DNA from: Plectosphaerella cucumerina
Lineage: Eukaryota > Ascomycota > Sordariomycetes > Glomerellales > Plectosphaerellaceae
DNA length: 64,000 nt
Direction of reading: 5' to 3'
Assembly (NCBI GenBank): GCA_020746995.1
Contig: JAGPXD010000003.1
Coordinates: 3,968,001 to 4,032,000, forward strand
Position numbers and translations under genes: made by a program. Below the pieces are notes generated by a model, which had not been told where the DNA came from, searched no databases, and worked only from the letters and a program-made list of their open reading frames with translations. The first letter of the stretch is position 1, and each line of letters opens with the position of its first letter. Shown here in pieces: positions 34,278-45,390 of this stretch.

Positions 34278-34835
34278 TGTATCAGGTTCGAACGAGGCCG
34301 GACAGATGGAAGATTGTCACATTGAAGATTGAAGGATCAAGGTGTCTCTGTCTTTGCTATTCTGACGCGAAACAAGGGGCTCTGGGCTCGTGCTTGTTGC
34401 GGGCCCGGCCGTTTTATCAAGAAAAGCTTTCAGGCGGCGTTTGACAGTGGAGCTCCGACGTCGGGGTGGTGGAACTCGGTATTCCAGAGCCGTCCACCGA
34501 TGATGCTGTGTTCGGGCCCGCGGGCGGGGGCTCGCTCGGCCAAATCGATAGGCGCCGTGGACCGGCGAAGACCCCGGCGCGGGGTTCGATGGGAGCCATC
34601 GCCGGTGTGAGGTCCGTATGGCGGCAACAGGCTTAAGGGACCGACCACGGCGATGTTTCGGGGCTCGTTTTCACCATGGGATTGTTTAAGCCTGCAAATG
34701 ATGGCTCACCGCCAGACCCGAGTCCAACCTTGCTTGCATCAGACCAGGAGGTTTGATATCGTCATTTGGCAAGGATATCCATCACGTCGTCCACACTTGC
34801 GCTGATTCTTCCACTGTCACCCACGACAGCAGCAA

Positions 34836-36448
34836 CTAATCCTCCAAGATGTTCACATTCTGCGCCAGAGTGTTGAGGTTCAGCTGAAAACCAGTCAGCA
34901 GATGGACAACCAAGGGGGTACGGGTACCTGCACTTACCAAAGCCGGCTCAAGATCATCCAGTGATCCAATTCCAAGGTTCCACCCATCCTCAACGATCTC
35001 ATTCTTCATCAAGTTGATCACCTTGCGAATTCCCTCGTAGCCATAGACGTTGGCAAACATGAACCTATTCGCAATCAGCCAGGGCTACCACTCAGGAAGC
35101 GGGGCACTCACGGGCGTCCCATGCCCACAGCCTTAACGCCAAGAGCGAGAAGCTTGAGCACGTCCGAGCCGGAGCGAATTCCGCTGTCAGCAAGAACGGG
35201 GACCTTCTTGAAGATCTCGGGCGCGTTGCGGTAGATCTCATAGGCCGTCTCGATAGGCGATGGGGAGTACTCCAGCTGACGGCCACCGTGGTTGGAGATA
35301 TACAAGCTGTCGGCACCACGCTTTACGGCCTCGATGGCATCTTCCGCGGTCTGGATTCCCTTGAGAATGACCGGCAAGCTTGTACGAGTCTTGACTTCAT
35401 CAAAGACATCCCACTGTTACGCGTTAGCGACCAGTCACCCTCTAATGATGGGCAATTCTCACCGTGTTCGGACGTGTCGATGCAGATGCACTGTTCAAGT
35501 GTCAGTCGGAGATCAAATTTGGCTCCAAAGGACGAATCATACTAATCCTGGCCCGAATGACGGGCTCCTCGAACACGGACTGAAGAGCCAGGGGTGTCAA
35601 TGGTCAACACAATGGCCTTGGCGCCAGTACGCTCGGCGCGATCGAGGTCGTTCCAAGTGATGCTGAGGTTGGTGTTCGTATAAATCTGCAGCAGGTCAGC
35701 ATGCTGAAATGTTGAGAACATTGAACACACTCTGCTTAGGTACCTGCTGGAAGATGACCTGACGTCCGTTCCACGTGTTGTTGCGTTTGACTGCGTCTAG
35801 CTCTTCGATGGTCTTGGAGGCAAAAAGTGCGGCCTGGACGTTGTCAGCACGTTGAATAGTAATGGTCGTTACTTGTCTCACATTGTACAAGAGATTTTCA
35901 TCTCCGGCCGCTTCCATGAAGTTGAGCTCGGCTCGCTCGGCATCACCCCAGGCAGCGCGGGCGGCTGGAGCGATGAAGAAAGGGGCGCTGAAGTTGTACC
36001 CGAAGAGCTCAATGCTTCGTTAATGTTAGCCTACAACGCATGGTTGGAGGGGATATGAGATGAACCTCAGATTGTCTCGCAAGTCGACCACATTTCGCAG
36101 AAATCGGGGCCTGAACTGGACCTTTTGCCACACATCCAGATTGTTTCTGTAGCCTGAGCGCCGTCAATCAATTTCCCAAGCTCTTAAGATCATGAGGCAG
36201 GTGTCAGACTCACTCCATTCCTGGCCGGCAGCGAGCCTGTAGAAAGACCACCCCTCATCTTCCAAGACTTGCTTGGCGGCAAACTCAAAGTCGGGAATTG
36301 CTCTCATGTCCTGAAGACTAGGTAGCGTTCCCTCTGTCCAATTGGCAGTGCCGGTTAGATAGTCTTCGAGGCCTGTGTCTGCAACATCGAGAAAGGGACG
36401 AGCAGCCAAGGCTGTTGCAATGACGGAGAAAAAGGTAGCAGAACGCAT
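34836..36448 (-). CDS. Secreted FMN-dependent 2-hydroxyacid oxidase (copy 2), nine exons
   Basis: Exons: 36214-36448, 36066-36153, 35882-36014, 35744-35833, 35543-35685, 35463-35490, 35112-35413, 34938-35064, 34836-34883. Eight introns of 47-60 nt keep phase; the sixth exon is only 28 nt. Total 397 residues. Signal peptide about 1-16 (MRSATFFSVIATALAA), then FLDVADTGLEDYL, closely like copy 1. Family marks: LFGYNFSAPFFIAP, VIFQQIYTN, AIVLTIDTPG, VILKGIQTAED (FMN Lys), ISNHGGRQLEYSP (catalytic His/Arg), ADSGIRSGSDVLKLLALG. It should oxidise a 2-hydroxyacid in the secretory route or outside the cell. Its place between MFS and P5C-reductase-like genes suggests a tailoring role; co-function is inference. 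Confidence 0.88.
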
Positions 36449-37277
36449 GTTGGCAAGTTCTCAGACAAACAGAAGCGGGTGTCTGGTGCTTGTGCAGCAG
36501 GAATACGAGCAACTGCTTGGGATCACCCTTCCCAATTAGCAAGCTTTTGTACCTGATCTTTCGGGCGTGGCAGGGGAACAACAACCTCGGGAGGTACTTG
36601 ATCGGCGTAGCCACTCCCCAAAGCTCGAGGAGGACAGTCTTGGTCAAGGCTTGGTATTATCACGTCAGGTTGACAAATGCATGCCATCAGAGAATAAAAC
36701 TGGGCATAAAGGACCAAGCCAAGAGGCCTCGAATTCGGGACGTCACATTGTGGTTGTTCGAAGAGGGGCCAGTTCCAGCATTATCTCCTATCACAAGTCG
36801 CTGGTACATCGAATCGCCCGACTGGGCATCGGCAATCGGAGGGCGTCGGAGCGACTTCTGCATCCGGGGGCGCAGGCACGAGGTCTCGTGGGTGGTGGCA
36901 CATTTACAAGCCGGCATCAAAGGCCCCGTGTGACGAACTTGGTTATCTGTTCCTTGAATTGAAGCTGATCTTTCCAGATGGATGGTACTTCCCCATGGTA
37001 AATATTCTTGGCACTTTACGACTTGTTTAGATGAGGGGAAGCCGGCATGGGAGCAGGGATGTGGTGGGGATCGAGGGTGACTGATGGCGAAGGGGAGCAA
37101 CTTGGCCATGTGCGTTGCATTCTTGCTCCGAACATGGGAAATGTCTTCCATCGGAGAACTTCGAAGAGATACCAACTGCAGGCATGTTAGTTTCGCGACT
37201 TGACTGCCCATCTCCGACCATAGCACTTCCCAGGAACAGGTCTATTCTATTTTCTTTACTCCAGATCATCTACCGAT
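36449..37277. other. Spacer between FMN oxidase and P5C-reductase-like genes
   Basis: About 830 bases with overlapping short frames on both strands (36490-36962 plus, 36687-37226 minus), none with a family pattern. It should hold the FMN oxidase promoter. Confidence 0.4.
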
Positions 37278-38176
37278 CTAGTTCTTGCCCAGCTCCTCCG
37301 CACGGTCCGTCGCAGCCTTGACAGCGCCGTGCACGATATCTTTGAGCCCGGCCTGCTCGAAGCTCACCAGCGCCGCGTGTGTCGTGCCGTTGGGGCTGGT
37401 GACGTTCTTGCGCAGCTGCGACGGGTCCTCTGACGACTCGACCAGCATCTTTCCGGCGCCGAAGCACGTCTGCTTGGCCAAGCGCGTGGCCTGCTCCTCT
37501 GAGAGGCCGAGGCTCGTGGCACTGGCGATGAGGTGCTCGACGAAAGCGAAGAAGTAGGCGGGGCCGGATCCTGGGAGATGTCAGTCATGATCATGGCGGA
37601 GAATCTCGACTACTTACCGGACAGACCGGTGACAACGTCGAGGAGCTCCTCCTTATCGACCCACTCGGTGGCCTTGCTCACAGAGCCGAGCAGGGCGGTC
37701 GTGAGGGCGCGCTCAGGCTCGGTCACGTCCTCGCCGGCGTAGAGGCCCGAAGCGCCCTCGCCGACCAGGGCCGGGGTGTTGGGCATGACACGGACGATGT
37801 GAGGGGCCCTGTCGCCACCAAGGCTCTGGCGGAACCAAGAGACGAAGCTGGCGAGGGTGTTGCCGGCGGTGATGGAGATGACGAGGGGCAACTTGTCCTG
37901 CTTGGCCCAGCCGGCGCCGAGCTCCTCCACCACGGTCTTGGCAACCTGCGGCTTGACGGCGATGATGACAATGTCGGCGCCCTCAGCAGCCTCGAGGTTG
38001 GAGGTCGTGGTGCGCACGCCGCGGGCGGCCATCTTCTCGCGGTTGACGTCCCAGGGTTCCGAGACGGAGATGTTCTGCTTGGGGATGTCCTTGGCGAGGA
38101 GGCCGCCGATGATCGCGGCGGCCATGTTGCCGCCGCCAATGAAGCAGACCTTGGCTTGCTGGAGGCTGGGAGTCAT
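37278..38176 (-). CDS. Pyrroline-5-carboxylate reductase family enzyme
   Basis: Exon 1 37618-38176, exon 2 37278-37570, one 47-nt intron; 283 residues. Start chosen at Met 38176 (MTPSLQQAKVCFIGGGNMA); upstream in-frame Mets give an unlikely Pro/His leader. N-terminal Rossmann domain (1-165) with CFIGGGNMAAAIIGG (NADPH), IAVKPQV and HIVRVMPNTPALVGEG. The C-terminal dimerisation domain has the signature GLSGSGPAYFF, QATRLAKQTCFGAGKML and NVTSPNGTTHAAL. The family reduces P5C to proline; relatives reduce other cyclic imines in secondary metabolism. The sequence is complete and shows no lesion. Its neighbours suggest a cyclic-imine reduction step, but it may simply be a proline gene. Confidence 0.9.
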
Positions 38177-38393
38177 GTTGGGCGGGTTGAGAGGGGGTGA
38201 AGATGGATGAATTGGCTCGTGATGGTATCGAGGGAGGGGCATCAACTTGAGGAGGGGCAATTGAATTGGCTTTTGATATCAATATCGCCCGATAGCGGCG
38301 GGGTCCACGTCGGGAGGGGCATCCGATGATGACTCAGCGAGGTCCGAGGTTCAATTGACGCGACGTCTTTTTCGACCTGACTCAACACCATCT

Positions 38394-41243
38394 TCATCCC
38401 CTCGCTGCGTCCCTGTCCGCGTTCAACAATCGGTCAAACGCCCGAATGACCTGTCCCTCATCGACCGGACTACCGCCGCCTCCCCTAGTCATCACCGCAT
38501 ACGGCCCCTCCGCCTTTCTCGCCTCCTTGATCGTCTTTCTCGTTTCTCGCTTGATGGTCGCCCTCGCGCTCTGGTAGACGCCCTGGCCCGACAACGCGAC
38601 GAGTCCAAGCACACCGGACGAGAACTTGGTGCCCATGTTGAGCAGTCCAATGCCCGCGCCTTTCGCCGCGCCCATTGCACCTTCCTTCTTGGCACCCCTG
38701 ATGGGCGACATGACCAGGCCACCCATGCCCTCCACCATGCCGTGAGCAAAGTTCTTGCCCGCCGCCACCCCGCCAGACTTCCAGTCCGTCACCACGCCGG
38801 GATCGTAGACCTCCCCGCCATACAGCTTCGGAGCGTTGCGCATTCCCTCTGTCACCGCGAGCGGCATGTCGAGGAACATGCCTTTTGACCAGTGCTTGAA
38901 GAAGCCGCCGACACCTGAAGCAGATCCTTTGACCGCCTCAACCATTGGGCTGCGCACCGGTGACGCAGTTCGGCTGTTCGAACTCGACGGGACGTCCAGG
39001 CCGGCTGACTTGCCAAAGGTGTCGTCTGATCTGGCCGATGCGGTGTCGCTTGTGACATCGGACTTTGCGCCGCTCTTGGAGGATGACTGTCGAGAGAAGG
39101 CCTGGATCGGCTTCACGACAATATCCGCTGCCGAGGTCACCATGCCTGTGCCCGTTGCAGCCAAAGATGATGCCGTCGCCGTCACGGGATCCCATCTCCG
39201 GTTGTCGATGTTGATCGGGCTACTCTCGTATCTGGGCGCTGTCAGCATCTCCTTCCGGCTCGAGGCTTCATCACCACTCACCTCTTCAGATCGGCCCATT
39301 TGAGTCTCATATGGCTGGTCGCCACCTCCGCCGCCGCTTTGGACAGCTTGTAGTTCTTCCCGTTCTTCCTAAAGCACCATACTGCTGGGAGGTCCGGTAG
39401 CAGGTCACACCGCATCTTTTCGAGAGGCAGATTGGCGTGGAACGATGCCACTGCTTGCCTCACCCCAGACTCGGATCGCATCGTGTCGGCCATCTTTCCA
39501 GCTGCTGCCAGCGCACCCGGTGTAAGGCAGTCGATGATGCCCTCGGCTAGATTCTCACTTGTGAGCATCTTCTGCGGGATCGGTCTCGGTCCGGCCCCTG
39601 CTGCCGCAACCATCTCGCCCCAAAACGGCTGGCTGGAAGGTGTCAGTGACAAACAGCTCGATTGGGCAACTTGATCACTTACTCGCCAAAGAACGGTACT
39701 ACCATCGTAGGTCGCCCATTCTGCAGCCCGCAGGCTGTTGTTCCTGCGCCTCCGTGGTGAATCACCGCTGCCACATGCTGGAACAGCCACTCATGCGGGC
39801 AATCTCCGAGGTAGAGGATGTTGGGGTTTGCAGGCTGATTCGCCCCCAGCTTACTCCAGCCCCTCGATATGATGGCACGCTGCCCCGTCGACAGCACTGC
39901 CTCGACCAGCATCGCCGTCAGCTTGTCGGGGTCATCGATGACGATACTACCGAAGCCGATGTATATGGGTGGAGGGCCGGTCTTCAAGAAGGCGTCGAGC
40001 TCGGGATCTGGCGTAAAGTCGGGAGGGTCCCTGAAGAAGAAGCCGCAGACATCTGGAAAGGTCAGCACACGCCACGATCCGTCGTTGTCAGACATACCGA
40101 TGTGGTCAGCCCAGTCGTCTGGTTTTGGCACCAGAGCAGGCGACCAACAATATGTGAATGGCACGCTCAGCGTCTCTGCCAGACAAGGCCCCTCGGAGAA
40201 AGGTATCGGCTCGAGATCCAAGCTATGCCGCCACGCATTGACAATGTCTCCCAGACTGCAGCACCATTAGCAACCACCTTCGTTCATCATCCTCGGCGAA
40301 CTTACCCCTGCCAGGTCATCCATTCGACCGCGCGATACGACACAAAATTGGCCGCCCCCGGCGGGATATGCGGGTTCTTGCTCGTGATGTTCGCTAGCGG
40401 ATGGCAAAATGCCCTCGTGCTCGTCCATGGCATCGTGAACATCAGGTGCAGCGGCACTCCCAGCGCCTGCGCGCAGTGAATGTGCGCGAAGCTAGGCGGG
40501 TTCGCGATAATCGCCTCCGCCACGAAAGGCTGCGACGTGAGGGGATCCGGCTCGATGCACGATCGCCAGCACCCCTCGAGCATCTCAGCGACCATCTTTC
40601 GCTTCTTCTGGATCTCGCCCGCTCGCAGGCTCTTGACACTCGGGATCAGACCCGGGTTCTTCACCATATAGGCCATCAGCTCGGTCGGGTCGCCGCCAAT
40701 TGGATAGAACTCGAGACCCGAATTGCGCACGAAGTCGGCGAAGGCATCGTGAGTGGCGAGGCGCACACGGTGGCCATGGCGCTGCAGTTCTGTGCCGAGG
40801 GCGACAAAGGGCTGCACGTCGCCGCGACTGCCGACAACCTGGATGACGATGTTCATGCGAATGCCCCAGGACCCGTGCGCCGTGTATGTTGGCGGCGGCT
40901 TGCTGTAGCGGTTGTCTTTTGGCGGGGGCTCGTTCGGGACGAGGACGGAGAGGGTTCGGAGGAGGCGGGAGTTGAGATCAATGTCGACGCGACCGTCATC
41001 TACCGAGTCTGTCAGAAGTGTTGCGCGGCTTCGAGTTCAGGGTCACGCACCTCGACCTTTGGTCAGCTCGCCCATGGTCTGGTCGACTGCCGTCGGTTGG
41101 TACTCCGGGAGAGACTCTCCATAGTGGGCAGCCTCCTCGTACTCGAGGGGGAGACCGGTGTTGTACCCTGAGCTCCCAGGCAGCTCGGCGTAGTGATGCG
41201 CCTGCGGCTCGCTCTTCGCGTCGCTGTGCTTGTTGTCGCTCAT
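38394..41243 (-). CDS. Sterol-glucosyltransferase-like UDP-glycosyltransferase with long C-terminal region
   Basis: Six exons: 41051-41243, 40306-40999, 40098-40255, 39683-40052, 39282-39632, 38394-39231; introns 45-51 nt. The 45-nt third intron is a multiple of three and stop-free, so it could be retained, but GTATGT/branch/CCAG and family continuity (HIDVCGFFF) favour removal. 867 residues. GT1 N-domain begins [20 protein letters not shown]-domain has [13 protein letters not shown], the sugar-donor motif [17 protein letters not shown] and FFGDQPFWG. Residues about 590-867 carry a Ser-rich linker and amphipathic Gly/Ala-rich helices. No PH or GRAM domain as in Atg26. It is expected to glucosylate a sterol, lipid or small hydrophobic molecule. 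Confidence 0.88.
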
Positions 41244-42720
41244 TGTCGGATGATGTCAATCTCTGGGGAACAAGAGGCACAACCTCTCGGCAGACGCGAG
41301 GGGGAGGTCCTTCATATACCGCACCGATGACATGGCGCGTCACGGCTGCACCTTGACTCGGAAGTTGGCGAGGTCATGGTCTAGGCTTTGCGAAGCCTCA
41401 ATGCCGAAGGGCGACTTTTCAATGGGTCCCGAACCTAAACCCGAGATCCTGAGCATCGCGCTAAAACGCGCCAGCGACGTGAGCATGTCACGTCTTCGCC
41501 TGTAAGGCAATGCATCATTGCGAGGTCCGAGTCAAGACCCGAGGAACCCGAGTCCACTTCGGTTGCTTGAGCCAAACTCGCGTTTAGGGAACGTCGATTG
41601 GATGTCCGGTAAACGCCGAACACTGGTGCAGGCGGCTTTGCCTAATGCGTCCGCGACGGATCATCGAAGGACAGGGATGCGAGCTTGACAGGCTGGGTCC
41701 AAGGAGCCTCCAGGCTTCCACGTCTCGTATTTTCTCGTATCGATGCGAAGTGAGGGTTCGAGGGGTTCACGCCACCACGGCAGAGCCTCCCTGCGGATTG
41801 CGGAACTCAGCCTTCAGAGCGTAGTTGTGACGCGTCACGTAGGGCTGAGCTGTTCTAGAAGGGCTCGGCAGTCGGAAGCTGCTAGGATGCCAGGGACAGG
41901 GCTTGGGGGCTTGGCAGAGCTCAGGGGCTGCTTTGAGCTGCTGATCGGCCCGCTCATCAACTGTCTTTGAACCACCTTCGTGGTCTGTGCGATCTGGATC
42001 TGTTCTGGGAGATTCACGGTTGGCACATGAATAGTTCTTTGTAGGAGAGTTTGGCGTTTTGATGTACTGTCCAGTATGGAAATGGATAGCAGTGAAGCAC
42101 CAGAGTCAATTCGGAATCACTCAGCTTTGCTGTTCTGACAGCGGGCATGAGATATTATCAGTGCAACTCAACTTTTCATAATTCATTCCCCCATGTACTC
42201 CATCCGAGAGAATCACTGGTTATGTTCTGTAGAGTCTAATATATGATATTTCTCATTTCCTTTGTTGGTGTTGAATACTCTGGGTCTCCCACCTCTGTTG
42301 CGACAGTTCAACTGCCGCTGTGACGGCACAGGCTGGCATTGTCAGATGTAGCAGAACCACTCAGTTGATAGAATATACTGCATCAGAACAGAACGTTGAA
42401 ATCTTAGCATCGAAAACAGTATAAGTAATGAGGTGTTCCACGATGCTGTTGTAGCTTTCCCCCTCATCACAACCACAGCAAACAACTACACCTACCATCA
42501 ACTAACACACTACATCAATATGTGCAGGGTCGATTTCCTTGACGCTTTATTTGTTAGGATCACGGACCTCTCGAGGTATATACATAGTGCCCTCTACGTC
42601 CCCCAGGTAGTCTAGGATTTTAGTTCTTTAGGTTACAACACGCATGTTACCCTACTATCTTGCTGCCTCCTTGGTGACTCCTTTGGTACCTCCTCCAGAG
42701 TCACCTCGTAACATTATTTT
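41244..42720. promoter_or_regulatory. Region between the divergent UGT genes, left part
   Basis: About 1.5 kb without a supportable gene. Bases from about 42040 on look AT-richer than flanking cluster genes. It includes the upstream region of the sterol-glucosyltransferase-like gene. No transposon ends seen. Confidence 0.4.
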
Positions 42721-43088
42721 GTCCCTGCCAGAATGCGGAATGCCCTCGCGTCCGCCCTCGTGAAGATCATCTCTTCCGCGTCGGCCAGATCCCCTGGCGC
42801 TATCACATTGTCCGTGGCGCTACCTGGGAGAAAACCCTGGAGCTTGACTCGCTCCCCTGCAACGCTTTCTGGAGCCTCCCTGGTGCCCCAGAGGCCGTTG
42901 GAAACTTTGGTCAAGGTGACAACGGCATGTGGATGCTTGCCATCATGAACTGTCCTCAGCTTCGGCCTAGGATTCTCGAGGGCGCCGATCTCATCGTCGG
43001 CCCGCTCTGCGAGCACTGCAAGGCTCACTGCCCTCAGACTGAGGAGGCGACCACCCCCACCGCTGGCACTGCTGACAAGAAGCAGTAA
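42721..43088 (+). pseudogene. Orphan coding-like exon, unknown protein
   Basis: A plus-strand frame ending TAA at 43086-43088 reads like real protein for about 120 residues: ECPRVRPREDHLFRVGQIPW, YHIVRGATWEKTLELD, CNAFWSLPG, MWMLAIMNCPQLRPRI and CEHCKAHCPQTEE. A possible acceptor CCTGCCAG ends at 42731. No convincing first exon or ATG was found upstream, where the sequence turns AT-rich. It may be the last exon of a gene whose start I could not find, or a decayed remnant. I do not recognise the family. It lies between two UGT genes. Confidence 0.35.
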
Positions 43089-43753
43089 ATATGCCTTGCC
43101 CTAAATCAGAAGCGGACACTGGGTTTGAGACTCAACGTTGGGTGAGCGAGCCGCACTGGGCAGTGACAGCCCAGCCTTGGATGCATCAAGTGCACTGAAG
43201 GACCTCATCGTTTAGGCCATTGGAAACAAGTTGGGGAAACGGACACACCAAATTGCATTTTGTCCTTATAAAATAAATCTATTTTACTGAAAATCCAAAC
43301 TATGCAATATCTGGTGTGATGCGCTGTTGCAGTCGTGAACGCGAAATGTGTGATATAGGTACCTAGGTAGGTATATATTGCAGGTGATTTAATCTGATTT
43401 GAGCTGCTGGATGTCGCCTGAGATGTACGGCTGGTAGTCGGTGGTCCGCGCATCGCCGATGGTATCGCCGATAGCCAAATTGTCAACAACTTGAAAGTTA
43501 GGCACTTCATTTTTACAGATTCAATTGTAGCAGCAGGAGAAGTTGGGATGTAAGCTCGTACCAGTAATTTCAGGCTGCAAAAATGTGGCCTGATTGTGCC
43601 TGGTCTATTCTGGGTCGAAGGATTGCGACTCAATGATATCATGACTCTCCCGTCATGCCGGAGCGTCGGCTCCAGCCCCTGAACCACCGCCCCGCCACCT
43701 GTCTTCACCCAAATTACACTTTCACTTGGGATCATCACGTCGAAAATCCACCA
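43089..43753. other. Upstream region of the second UGT gene
   Basis: About 665 bases. A minus-strand frame (43205-43738) has no family pattern. The string TAGGTACCTAGGTAGGTA at about 43356-43373 is a CCTAC/GTAGG-type short repeat common in ascomycete intergenic DNA. Confidence 0.4.
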
Positions 43754-45390
43754 ATGTCAATCGAAAGTAAGGAAAGCGAGCAGAAGACGATCCTTCTGGT
43801 CTCTGCAAATGGCGGCTTTACGCACGCAGGTTCGTGATCCGCCGTACACCCCTCCAAGGACCTCCACTGACCTCCACAGCGCCCGTACTCGAGCTGGGCC
43901 GCATCCTGGCCGCGAGAGGCCATCGCGTAGAATTCGCAACACACCACGGCCAAGAGAACTGGGTTGAATCGCCCTCGTACTCCTTTCTCTCCGGTGTCCA
44001 TACCATGGGCGCCGCCATGGACGCCGCAGATGAAGAGTCGCACTACCTCGACTTGCAAGAGACAGACATCCGGACAGATTTCGCGCGGTACTTTGAGCCC
44101 ATGTTCAGGATCCAAGCATTCTGGGTATCGGATTTCAAGCACCTCATGCGCATCGTCAAGACCCTGAAGCCGGACATGATCGTGGCAGACGCGTTTGTCG
44201 ACATTGCCGTCCGCGACATTCAGATTCAGATTGGTATCCCAGTGGCGACAGTTTGGTCTCAGATGCCTTACGGTATGCTGTCTGCGTCCTACATACCCGG
44301 TCTTCCCGGCCTGCAGACCGAGGCCCTGACAAGTGAGCATGCGTCTCTTTGGACTAGAATCCGGGCTGCGCTTCGGCCTTTGAGAGCGGCGATCCCAGCA
44401 GTGCGATACCTCCAGTTTCTTTCTCGAATGCGCGAAGAGAATGGGATCAGGTATGCACTTCCCATGCGGAACAAGCCCAACAATCTGGTACTTGTCAACT
44501 CGTTCTGGGGCTTGGAGACGCCGAAGGATGTTCCGCCCCTCGTCGCAGCCATTGGACCGATACTGGCAGATGAGTTTCCGCCCTTGACAGAGCAGCTCGA
44601 GACATTCTACCAAAGCCACCGTCGAGTTGTTTACGTTGCATTCGGCACGCACGTTCGCGTCCATACCACCGATCTAGAAAAGTTCGTCATCGCGCTGTCG
44701 CAGCTTCTCGGGGAGGGCATGGTTGACGGTGTGATCTGGGCCTCCGCCAACGCCCAGAGCCTACTTTTCGATCCTCACCGGAGGCTCCCTGGGCACAAAC
44801 ACAGCTTCGGAGATCTCGTCAGCAACATGAGTTCGTCATGGCTTTTCACCCCATTTGCGCCCCAGAGAGCCATCCTTGACCGAGCTGAGACCGGCCTGTA
44901 CATTACGCATGGCGGAGGAAGCAGCATCAACGAAGCTCTGTTCCACCGAAAGCCGATGCTATGTCTGGGCTTCTTTGCAGATCAGCCGCTTAATGGCCTG
45001 CGTGTGGAAGAAGCTGGGGTTGGGCTCCGACTGGACAAGGCGAAACTCTCTGCGGCCGAGATCTACGAGAAGGCACGGCGCATTCTGAATGATGAAAGTG
45101 GTTCAATTGCTCAGGATTTGCAGAGAATGAAGCACATCGCTCGGGTATCGGCAAGGAAAAAAGAGTACGGCGCCGACCTCATCGAGGAGGTCATGTACGA
45201 CTGGAAATTTTGCCAGTTGGCGCCTGGCAAGAAGGGGAGACGCAGGCCGATGCATCTCCAGACGGCGGACGAAAGAATGTCCGTATGGCGGGCAAACAAC
45301 TGGGACCTCAAGTGCATTTGCCTGCTGTCCGTGGCAGGATTGGTCGGTGGTGTGTATTATGCCTCTGTTTGGATAGAAAAGCATTTATAG
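43754..45390 (+). CDS. UDP-glycosyltransferase with C-terminal membrane anchor
   Basis: Exon 1 43754-43829, exon 2 43880-45390; 50-nt intron, donor GTTCGT. 528 residues. N-domain opens with TILLVSANGGFTHAAPVLEL and GHRVEFATHHG. The C-domain has VVYVAFGTHV, FTPFAPQRAILDR, the donor-binding stretch ITHGGGSSINEALFHRKP and FFADQPLNGLRVEEAGVG. The stretch from WDLKCICLLSVAGLVGG to VYYASVW near residue 515 is a single transmembrane helix with a short tail, like ER UGTs of animals. The family transfers sugar from UDP-sugar to small lipophilic acceptors. It shares the class, not close sequence, with the UGT at 38394-41243 and is divergent from it, so the locus may glycosylate twice or serve two substrates. 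Confidence 0.88.

Larger units (their letters stand above)
28710..45390. other. Candidate specialised-metabolite gene cluster
   Basis: Five minus-strand genes follow each other: UGT (41243-38394), P5C-reductase-like (38176-37278), secreted FMN oxidase (36448-34836), MFS transporter (34277-32732) and A-T-R reductase (32177-28710). A second UGT (43754-45390) points the other way. Intergenic gaps between the five are about 220-830 bases. The mix of a scaffold-activating reductase, tailoring enzymes and a transporter is that of a fungal biosynthetic cluster. No pathway-specific regulator lies inside; the nearest Zn2Cys6 gene is at 57.7 kb. Borders and co-regulation are inference, and P5C reductase could be a primary-metabolism gene. 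Confidence 0.5.

Noticed and set aside
36490..37226. Overlapping 147-, 131- and 179-residue frames between FMN oxidase and P5C-reductase-like genes
   Set aside because: No motif, conflicting strands, and the interval must hold a promoter.
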